Origin: SIG440 sp045532055
GTDB lineage: Bacteria > Bacillota > Clostridia > Monoglobales > Monoglobaceae
DNA: 12,294 nt
NCBI GenBank assembly: GCA_045532055.1
Contig: JAZSFF010000039.1
Location: 1-12,294 of the forward strand
Reading direction: 5' to 3'
The notes beneath the pieces are model-generated. The model was given only the letters and a program-made list of their open reading frames with translations. It was not told the DNA's origin and searched no databases. The number at the start of each line of letters is the position of its first letter. Within the stretch, counting starts at the first letter, position 1. A program made the translations under genes and the position numbers. This document shows positions 7,328 to 12,294 of the stretch, one piece after another.

Positions 7328-8758
7328 TTAAAAGTTAAAATATATAAAGACACTTTCTCGGGAAAGAAAGAGAATTGATGAAACGATAAGTAGCGATGTT
7401 GTTATTGCGTTCTTATAATTGGGTTTAAAAGAGCCAATGTTTTCGATTGTATTTTTTTTGAAGAAAACGATAAAAAGCAATATGATTGCTATAAATATAA
7501 AATATAAAACAGCAAGTTTCGAGGGTATATTAATTATCCCATCCTGAACGACAGAGGATATTTGCAACAGATTAAAATTGCTTATGTTAAACATAGAACG
7601 ATACATTTGAATGGCTTCTTCAAGAGATGTTGCCCTAAAAAGAACCCATAGCAGGTTGGTTATAAACATTGTGCCAGCAATCTTTATATAGCGAGGGAGT
7701 TTTTTTAGAATGCCTGAAAAGATTTTCTCCAGAACAATAAAAAGACCATTCAAACCTCCCCAGAATATAAAGGTCCACGATGCACCATGCCATAAGCCGC
7801 TCAGGAAAAAGGTTGCCATATAATTTACATAAGTGCGGAGTTTGCCTTTTCTGTTTCCTCCCAAGGGTATATAGATATAAGATTTTAGTGCTCTGCCAAG
7901 AGTAATATGCCACCTTTTCCAGAATTCGCCGATGCTTTCTGATTTGTATGGTGAGAAGAAGTTGACGGGGAGTTCAATGTTGAACATTTTTCCAAGACCA
8001 ATAGCCATATCTGAATATCCCGAAAAATCAAAATAAATCTGAAGTGTATAGCTGAGTGTTGTTGCCCAAGCTGCTGCCATAGAAAGCTCGTGGTTGCCAA
8101 AACCGTTGTTGACAAAGATGTTTAATGTATCAGCTATAACCAGTTTTTTGAACATTCCGCAAGCAAATGCATAGATACCGATTTGAAAGTTGTTTATATT
8201 GAAACGTCTGTTTTGGGGGTGGACAAACTGAGGCATCATCTCGGAATATGTAACTATGGGCCCTGCAACTAATTGCGGGAAAAAGGTAACAAAGATGATA
8301 TAATCCAAAAAACCCTCAATTTTTTCTTCATTTTTGTATATTGAAAGCACAAAAGAAAATTGTTGAAAGGTGAAGAAACTGATTCCCAGAGGAAGAAGAA
8401 TGTTTTTGAGCAAGAAATCAGAATTGAATAAAGCGTTTATGTTTTCAATAAAAAAGTCATAATACTTAAAATAACCCAAAAGACCTAGATTAAATGCAAT
8501 TGACACAATCAACAACACTTTAGAAAATGCAGAACGACTATGCTTATTTGCATAACTGATACAATGTGCCAAGGAGAAATTTACCAGGATGGACGCAACT
8601 ATTATAAAAAGATAGTATGGATTAAAATATCCATAAAAAAACAAAGACGCTGCTGCCAGAAAGAAGCTTTGAAGTTTTGGATGCTTATATGTATTGAAAT
8701 AAATCAGCAATACAATGGGTAAAAACAGAAAGATAAACTCATATGAAGAAAATACCAT
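7328..8758 (-). CDS. MBOAT-family membrane O-acyltransferase (AlgI/DltB-like)
   Basis: This 476-residue polytopic membrane protein is the size typical of AlgI. It begins with the classic MVFSSYEFIFLFLPIVLLIY segment. Family motifs include PQLVAGPI (161-168), FDFSGYSDMAIGLGKMFNIELP (244-264), SIGEFWKRWHITLGRALKSYIYIPLGG (275-301) and LWHGASW (322-328), whose His324 is the expected catalytic His, with a second conserved His284. It ends in FIYFNF, like the FxYFxF tail of AlgI relatives. Such proteins draw an acyl group, usually acetyl, from the cytoplasm and pass it to an extracellular SGNH partner, here the next gene. I chose the ATG at 8758 because AGAGGAG lies 8 bases upstream; a longer frame from 8794 adds 12 unlike residues and swallows the ribosome site. 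No polysaccharide-synthesis genes lie nearby, so it may act on a shared polymer such as secondary cell wall polysaccharide or peptidoglycan (inference). Confidence 0.93.
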   Translation of the reverse strand: MVFSSYEFIFLFLPIVLLIYFNTYKHPKLQSFFLAAASLFFYGYFNPYYLFIIVASILVNFSLAHCISYANKHSRSAFSKVLLIVSIAFNLGLLGYFKYYDFFIENINALFNSDFLLKNILLPLGISFFTFQQFSFVLSIYKNEEKIEGFLDYIIFVTFFPQLVAGPIVTYSEMMPQFVHPQNRRFNINNFQIGIYAFACGMFKKLVIADTLNIFVNNGFGNHELSMAAAWATTLSYTLQIYFDFSGYSDMAIGLGKMFNIELPVNFFSPYKSESIGEFWKRWHITLGRALKSYIYIPLGGNRKGKLRTYVNYMATFFLSGLWHGASWTFIFWGGLNGLFIVLEKIFSGILKKLPRYIKIAGTMFITNLLWVLFRATSLEEAIQMYRSMFNISNFNLLQISSVVQDGIINIPSKLAVLYFIFIAIILLFIVFFKKNTIENIGSFKPNYKNAITTSLLIVSSILFLSRESVFIYFNF

Positions 8759-8796
8759 AAAGATCTCTCCTCTATCATTATAGTAAGATAACAATT

Positions 8797-8824
8797 ATTA
8801 TAACATACGGTTTGATTCTTGTAA
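8797..8824 (-). promoter_or_regulatory. Promoter of the MBOAT/SGNH operon
   Basis: On the minus strand TTACAA (8824-8819) and TATAAT (8802-8797) are 16 bases apart, with TGT directly before the -10 (extended form). Transcription would start near 8790, about 30 bases before the MBOAT ATG. A second TATAAT at 8782-8777 lacks a good -35. Confidence 0.7.
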
Positions 8825-9087
8825 AGCAAAATGTTCTATTTCAACGTATCATAACCATGGGGCTACTTTTGACAGAGATTACTGGACAGATGGAACGATA
8901 TATGTTGCTGTCGAATTTCCTGGATAGGGGATTAACCCATTGCTGTCTTAAAACCAATGGGGACAACTGCAAGAATTGCATGGGGTTGAATGGTAAAGTT
9001 TTTCTTATAACCGAGGCGGAAGTGGGTATAAATCTTGCACCAATTCACCCAAGCTGTGACTGTTCTGCAAGGGTGTTTTCAAGGTGA
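8812..9087 (+). pseudogene. Remnant of a phage minor-head (SPP1 gp7-like) protein
   Basis: The open frame gives 91 residues, but only the last 50 or so look like real protein. They contain CKNCMGLNGKVF, then a 13-residue spacer, then APIHPSCDCSARVF. The pattern C-x2-C-x2-LxGKVF ... PxHPxCxC resembles the C-terminal metal-binding end of phage minor head / Mu F-like proteins (and related toxin fusions), which are normally around 300 residues. The ATG at 8812 has no ribosome site and lies inside the opposing operon promoter. The alternative ATG at 8857 also lacks one. A different frame just upstream (about 8832-8924) reads HNHGATFDRDYWTDGT before a stop, suggesting a frameshifted older gene. The best reading is a truncated, non-functional leftover of a prophage or mobile element. 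The family resemblance is from memory of the motif only. Confidence 0.5.
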
Positions 9088-9138
9088 CCGCAAAATATGG
9101 GGTGATGTGGCGGAAATAATGAAAATAGTGAAGATTGA

Positions 9139-9324
9139 AAAAAGGCATCCTTTACGCATCCACACATAGGGATAAAGCAACTTGAAACTTTGTATTTTGA
9201 CGTTGCACTGCGCAAAAATACTCGGCAAGCCATACAGGATTACCTGCGTTTTTTACTTGTGCCACATACAAAATCCTTTGTTTCAAGTGACAGAGTTATT
9301 TTGAACAAACCAAGAAAGCCTTAA
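9139..9324 (+). pseudogene. Unrecognised reading-frame remnant
   Basis: An open frame without a start codon runs from just after a TGA at 9136 to TAA at 9322-9324. Its second half has a protein-like composition (LETLYFDVALRKN, then AIQDYLRFLLVPHTK), with a mix of charged and hydrophobic residues and sensible codons. A neighbouring frame (from about 9109) ends at a TAG in 9167-9169, so a frameshift could join KRHPLRIHT-like sequence to it. I do not recognise the family. It follows the phage-like remnant by 50 bases and may be part of the same decayed element. It ends inside the 5' arm of the terminator hairpin. The remaining sequence 9347-9428 holds nothing identifiable. Confidence 0.28.
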
Positions 9325-9346
9325 GACGCTTGTGTCTTAAGGCTTT
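9315..9346. terminator. Long hairpin, probable terminator of the fumarase subunit gene
   Basis: AAAGCCTTAAGAC (9315-9327) pairs without mismatch with GTCTTAAGGCTTT (9334-9346), extended inward by a G-T wobble. On the minus strand the stem ends in CTTTCTTGG and on the plus strand in CTTTAAAATTT, so neither U-tract is ideal. It lies 83 bases after the fumarase stop codon on the minus strand and would end that transcript without any further gene. Confidence 0.6.
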
Positions 9347-9428
9347 AAAATTTAATTCTGCATCAAAATTGATTTCTCCCTATGTGCTGACGCCTTTGGA
9401 TGCCTTTTTACAGTTGCTAAATATTAAA

Positions 9429-10271
9429 TTACAAAACCTCTGTCAGGTGCCTTGTTACATGGCAACTTACGTTCACTGCAACGGGCATGCCTGCTATATG
9501 GGTGGGAAAGGTTTCTATATTTACACCCAGAGCGGTGGTTTTTCCACCGAAACCTTGCGGGCCAATGACCAAATTGTTTATACGCTCAAGAAGTTCTTTT
9601 TCGATGTTTGCGTAATATTCGTCGTGGTGACTTTCTCTGATGTCGCGGAGGAGGGCTTTTTTGGAAAGGAGTGCTGCCTTTTCCATTGTTCCGCCAATGC
9701 CCACACCCACAACAATGGGCGGACAGGGGTTGCCTGAGGCTGCACGCACTGTTTCTGTTACAAAATCAAGAATACCATCAAGCCCGTCGGAGGGCTTGAG
9801 CATTTTGACCGCACTCATATTCTCGCTGCCGAAACCTTTGGGAGCAATAGAAATTTTGAGTTTATCCCCCTCGGTAATCTCTGTATGTATAATTGCGGGG
9901 GTGTTGTCGTTTGTGTTTCCGCGACGGATGGGGTCGGCAACCACGGATTTCCGCAAATATCCGTCAGCATAGCCAATGCGTACGCCTTCATTTATTGCAT
10001 CATAGAGATTTCCGCCCACAATATGGACATCCTGCCCAAGTTCCAGAAAGAAAACCGCCATACCGGTATCCTGACAAATGGGAACACCGTCTCGACGGGC
10101 AATTTCTGCGTTTTTGATTATATCAGCAAGAATTTCTGCAGCCAGAGAATTGGTTTCGCTTTGCTGGGCGGCTTGCAACGCCTCTTTTATATCCTGATTC
10201 AGATAGCAGTTTGAGTCTATACACATACGTGCAACAAGTGCGGTTATGTCTTTTGTGTTTATTTCACGCAT
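9429..10271 (-). CDS. Class I fumarate hydratase, alpha subunit (TtdA/FumA-N type)
   Basis: This 280-residue protein matches the usual length of the N-terminal (alpha) subunit of two-subunit [4Fe-4S] fumarases and L(+)-tartrate dehydratases, which interconvert fumarate and malate in the cytoplasm. All three cluster cysteines are present in their family contexts: Cys66 in PICQDTG, Cys183 in GNPCPP before VVGVGIGG, and Cys270 in NVSCHVTRH. Other conserved segments are RRGNTNDNTPA (116-126), KGFGSENMS (145-153) and IGPQGFGGKTTALGV (236-250). I chose the ATG at 10271, which has GGGGGAA 5-7 bases upstream; a longer frame from 10316 adds 15 residues of promoter-region sequence. The beta subunit, normally the next gene, is absent: downstream lies a terminator and degraded sequence. 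The enzyme needs that partner, so a beta gene must be elsewhere or this copy is inactive. Whether it is fumarase or tartrate dehydratase cannot be decided from this subunit. Confidence 0.92.
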   Translation of the reverse strand: MREINTKDITALVARMCIDSNCYLNQDIKEALQAAQQSETNSLAAEILADIIKNAEIARRDGVPICQDTGMAVFFLELGQDVHIVGGNLYDAINEGVRIGYADGYLRKSVVADPIRRGNTNDNTPAIIHTEITEGDKLKISIAPKGFGSENMSAVKMLKPSDGLDGILDFVTETVRAASGNPCPPIVVGVGIGGTMEKAALLSKKALLRDIRESHHDEYYANIEKELLERINNLVIGPQGFGGKTTALGVNIETFPTHIAGMPVAVNVSCHVTRHLTEVL

Positions 10272-10298
10272 AAAGGTTCCCCCAAAAGTCTTTTTGTC

Positions 10299-10327
10299 AG
10301 TATACCACCAATCCAATCAAAAATCAA
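10299..10327 (-). promoter_or_regulatory. Promoter of the fumarase alpha gene
   Basis: On the minus strand TTGATT (10327-10322) and TATACT (10304-10299) are 17 bases apart, with TGG just before the -10. The start near 10292 leaves a leader of about 21 bases before the ATG at 10271, which also argues against the longer reading frame. Confidence 0.72.
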
Positions 10328-10399
10328 GACGGGAATACTTTTTCGGTTTCGTCATATATCTTGAAATAGAGAAAATATTTTGGGTAAGGAGCGAATGGC

Positions 10400-11305
10400 A
10401 TGAACAAGGATTTGAGGCCCTATACATATGGGGTTTTGGAAAGCGATTTGCAAATGCTTGTTGCGGATTTTCCTGATGTGGAGTGGGGCAGCATCGGTAA
10501 ATCTCTTTGGGGCAAGGAACTTTATTACATAAAACTAGGTTGCGGCAAGGATAAAATATTTTATAATGGTGCTCATCATGGTATGGAATGGATAACGTCC
10601 GCACTTTTGATGCATTATGCAAGGGAATACCTGAAAGCGGAGAAGGAAAGATTGTCTCTTAATGGGTTTTCGATTAAGGCGTTAAGCCGAAAGACATCGC
10701 TTTATATAGTTCCCATGGTCAATCCTGACGGAGTTGAGTTGGCAACGGGCGGCATACCTGATAACCTGTCTCAAAATGAAAAGCAAAAATTGATTGAATA
10801 CAATGGTTCAGGGGACTTCGGCAGGTGGCAGGCAAACGGCAGAGGGGTGGATTTGAACCACAACTATGATGCGTTGTGGGAAAAATCAAAAGAAATGGAA
10901 AAAGAATATGGAATATCAGGTCCCTGCCCCACACGGTTTTCAGGAACGTCAGCCTTTTCCGAGCCGGAGAGTCGGGCACTTGCTGAATTTACTGTAAAGG
11001 AAAATTTCAAGATGGTTATTGCGTTCCATAGCCAGGGGAAGGTTATATATCAGGGTTTTGAGGGAAAAGAACCGCCGATTTCTATGAAAATTGCAAAGGC
11101 GTTTGAACGGATATCACCATACAAGATAGATTACACCGAGGGCATTGCGTCATATGGCGGATACAAGGATTGGTTCGTGGACAAATTCTGGCGGCCGGGA
11201 TATACCATAGAAGTGGGTGAGGGGAGAAATCCGTTGCCCATCGAGAACTTTCCTATTATATATAAAGAAACGTTGCCGATTCTTTTGGGGGCAATGACTG
11301 TATAG
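10400..11305 (+). CDS. Cytoplasmic M14-family zinc carboxypeptidase
   Basis: This 301-residue peptidase M14 (carboxypeptidase A superfamily) protein resembles gamma-D-glutamyl-(L)-meso-diaminopimelate peptidase I. The zinc ligands are visible as His60 and Glu63 (GAHHGMEW) and His210 (AFHSQG). The substrate-binding Arg148 and Asn153 lie in RGVDLNHNYDALW, and the catalytic Glu271 in YTIEVGEG. VPMVNPDGVELA (104-115) is another family signature. There is no signal peptide, LysM or SLH module, so it should act inside the cell, probably trimming imported cell-wall peptides or muropeptides during recycling (inference from family). The ATG is supported by AAGGAG 8 bases upstream; an out-of-frame ATG at 10395 is too close to it. 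The gene is divergent from the fumarase subunit with about 130 bases between the starts. I find no convincing -35/-10 pair for it, and no terminator before trmFO. Confidence 0.9.
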   Translation: MNKDLRPYTYGVLESDLQMLVADFPDVEWGSIGKSLWGKELYYIKLGCGKDKIFYNGAHHGMEWITSALLMHYAREYLKAEKERLSLNGFSIKALSRKTSLYIVPMVNPDGVELATGGIPDNLSQNEKQKLIEYNGSGDFGRWQANGRGVDLNHNYDALWEKSKEMEKEYGISGPCPTRFSGTSAFSEPESRALAEFTVKENFKMVIAFHSQGKVIYQGFEGKEPPISMKIAKAFERISPYKIDYTEGIASYGGYKDWFVDKFWRPGYTIEVGEGRNPLPIENFPIIYKETLPILLGAMTV

Positions 11306-11312
11306 TTGCCAC

Positions 11313-11341
11313 TTGCGGATATCTGAGGAGTGTGTTATACT
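11313..11341 (+). promoter_or_regulatory. Promoter of trmFO
   Basis: TTGCGG (11313-11318) and TATACT (11336-11341) are 17 bases apart, with TGT directly before the -10 (extended form). Transcription would start near 11348, about 27 bases before the trmFO ATG. The promoter begins 8 bases after the M14 peptidase stop. Confidence 0.65.
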
Positions 11342-11374
11342 TATCCCAGAAAGAAATCCGAAAGGAATGTTTAT

Positions 11375-12294
11375 ATGACACAAGAAAAATCAGTGAAGAT
11401 TATAGGTGCAGGTCTTGCAGGCTGTGAGGCGGCATGGCGACTTGCCAATATGGGCATTGAGGTGAAACTTTTTGAGATGAAACCCCAAAAGTTTTCACCT
11501 GCCCACAAAAGTACCGATTTTGCCGAACTGGTCTGCAGCAATTCCTTGCGTGCTGACGGCATTTATAATGCGGTGGGGCTGCTCAAGGAAGAGATGCGGC
11601 AGCTTGGGTCCATCGTGATGGAGTGTGCGGATGCCACGCGTGTCCCTGCAGGCGGTGCTTTGGCGGTGGACAGAGAGGCTTTTTCAAAAATGGTGACAGA
11701 AAAGATAAAAAACCACCCCAACATCCGTGTGGTTGAGGAAGAAGTAAGTGAAATCAACACCGACGAATATACAATAATTGCGGCGGGACCTCTTGCATCG
11801 GACAAAATTGCGGATGAAATATTAAAGTTGACTGGTGATACCGCATTGCACTTTTTTGATGCGGCGGCTCCTATTGTGACTTTTGAGAGTATTGACATGA
11901 CAAAGGCATTCAAGGCGGCAAGATACGGCAAGGGCGGCGATGACTACATCAACTGCCCCATGAACAAGGAAGAATACTTGGCATTCCGAGAGGAACTGGT
12001 AAACGCCGAGGCGGCCCAGGTTCACGAGGGGGTCGAAAATCCAAAGGTATTTGAAGGCTGTATGCCCATTGAGATTATGGCGGCAAGGGGAATCGACACC
12101 ATGCGTTATGGACCACTTAAACCGGTGGGACTGACCAACCCCCATGACGACAGCCGCCCCTATGCGGTGGTGCAGCTTCGTCAGGACAATGGTGCAGGGA
12201 GTATGTATAATATAGTAGGTTTTCAGACACACCTGAAGTTTGGCGAACAGAAGAGGGTGTTTGGCATGATACCGGGCCTTGAAAATGCGGAATT
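11375..12294 (+). CDS. trmFO: TrmFO, folate/FAD-dependent tRNA (uracil-5-)-methyltransferase, 3'-truncated by window
   Basis: The first 306 codons are present; the family is usually about 435-460 residues, so the C-terminal third lies beyond the window. TrmFO makes 5-methyluridine at position 54 of tRNA (T-loop), using methylenetetrahydrofolate and reduced FAD. The N-terminal Rossmann motif GAGLAGCEAA (11-20) binds FAD. ELVCSNSLRADG carries Cys54 and VFEGCMPIEIMAARG carries Cys229, corresponding by context to the two functional cysteines of Bacillus subtilis TrmFO (53 and 226). RVPAGGALAVDR and RYGPLKPVGL are further family signatures. The start is supported by AAAGGA 8 bases upstream. The gene has its own promoter. 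Its frame is intact to the last base, so it is cut by the window edge rather than broken. Confidence 0.96.
   Translation, partial: MTQEKSVKIIGAGLAGCEAAWRLANMGIEVKLFEMKPQKFSPAHKSTDFAELVCSNSLRADGIYNAVGLLKEEMRQLGSIVMECADATRVPAGGALAVDREAFSKMVTEKIKNHPNIRVVEEEVSEINTDEYTIIAAGPLASDKIADEILKLTGDTALHFFDAAAPIVTFESIDMTKAFKAARYGKGGDDYINCPMNKEEYLAFREELVNAEAAQVHEGVENPKVFEGCMPIEIMAARGIDTMRYGPLKPVGLTNPHDDSRPYAVVQLRQDNGAGSMYNIVGFQTHLKFGEQKRVFGMIPGLENAE

Noticed and set aside
7635..8115. Minus-strand alternative frames inside the MBOAT gene
   Set aside because: They share the strand but lie in other frames of a gene whose motifs are all in one frame.
9330..10214. Plus-strand frames of 74-135 residues opposite the fumarase subunit
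   Set aside because: The minus strand carries all three cluster cysteines and the family motifs; the plus-strand frames are shadows without ribosome sites.
11371..12232. Minus-strand frames opposite trmFO
   Set aside because: TrmFO is unambiguous on the plus strand and intact to the window edge.

Overview
The window looks like a chromosomal stretch of a low-to-moderate GC Gram-positive anaerobe of the class Clostridia (Bacillota), probably a gut or other host-associated species. The evidence is a very large S-layer-homology surface protein with an InlB-type repeat, strong AGGAGG-type ribosome sites, sigma-A-type promoters, a two-subunit-type (class I) iron-sulfur fumarase subunit, folate-dependent TrmFO instead of SAM-dependent TrmA, and a clostridial-type ComB. 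The species cannot be named from sequence alone.

Layout. Positions 1-139 hold no convincing gene but carry four short hairpins in a row. A 66-residue XRE/Cro-type regulator follows on the minus strand (140-340). Its upstream region has back-to-back promoters, and the rightward one is a perfect TTGACA-17-TATAAT with an inverted repeat in its spacer. That promoter faces a 1396-residue secreted surface protein (589-4779) with three SLH domains, a Listeria-Bacteroides (InlB B-type) repeat, a Cys/His-rich linker, a GLUG-like region and long parallel beta-helix segments. About 230 bases of structured 3' sequence lead to a very strong intrinsic terminator. A monocistronic comB-family gene (5300-5977) comes next with its own extended -10 promoter, a leader of about 150 bases and two terminators; the second terminator is shared with the convergent gene pair to its right.

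On the minus strand, 6241-8758 is a compact two-gene operon: an AlgI/DltB-type MBOAT acyltransferase followed 13 bases later by a membrane-anchored SGNH-type hydrolase/transferase. This is the standard division of labour for O-acetylating an extracytoplasmic polymer. Next comes about 630 bases without an intact gene (8795-9428). It holds the operon promoter, a decayed piece of what looks like a phage minor-head (SPP1 gp7-like) protein, another orphan reading-frame remnant, and a terminator. Then come an unaccompanied fumarase alpha subunit (minus, 9429-10271), a divergent cytoplasmic M14 zinc carboxypeptidase (10400-11305), and the first 306 codons of trmFO (11375 to the end), which has its own promoter.

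How the genes relate. Most of the window is a series of short independent transcription units. The most suggestive link is between the SLH surface protein and the MBOAT/SGNH pair. SLH domains dock on secondary cell wall polysaccharide, and in Bacillus anthracis MBOAT-family PatA proteins acetylate that polymer and affect S-layer assembly. That these two loci cooperate here is inference. I did not find a clearly new multi-gene system. The items most worth following up are the regulator/operator arrangement, the hairpin cluster, the decayed phage-like segment and the fumarase alpha subunit without its beta partner.
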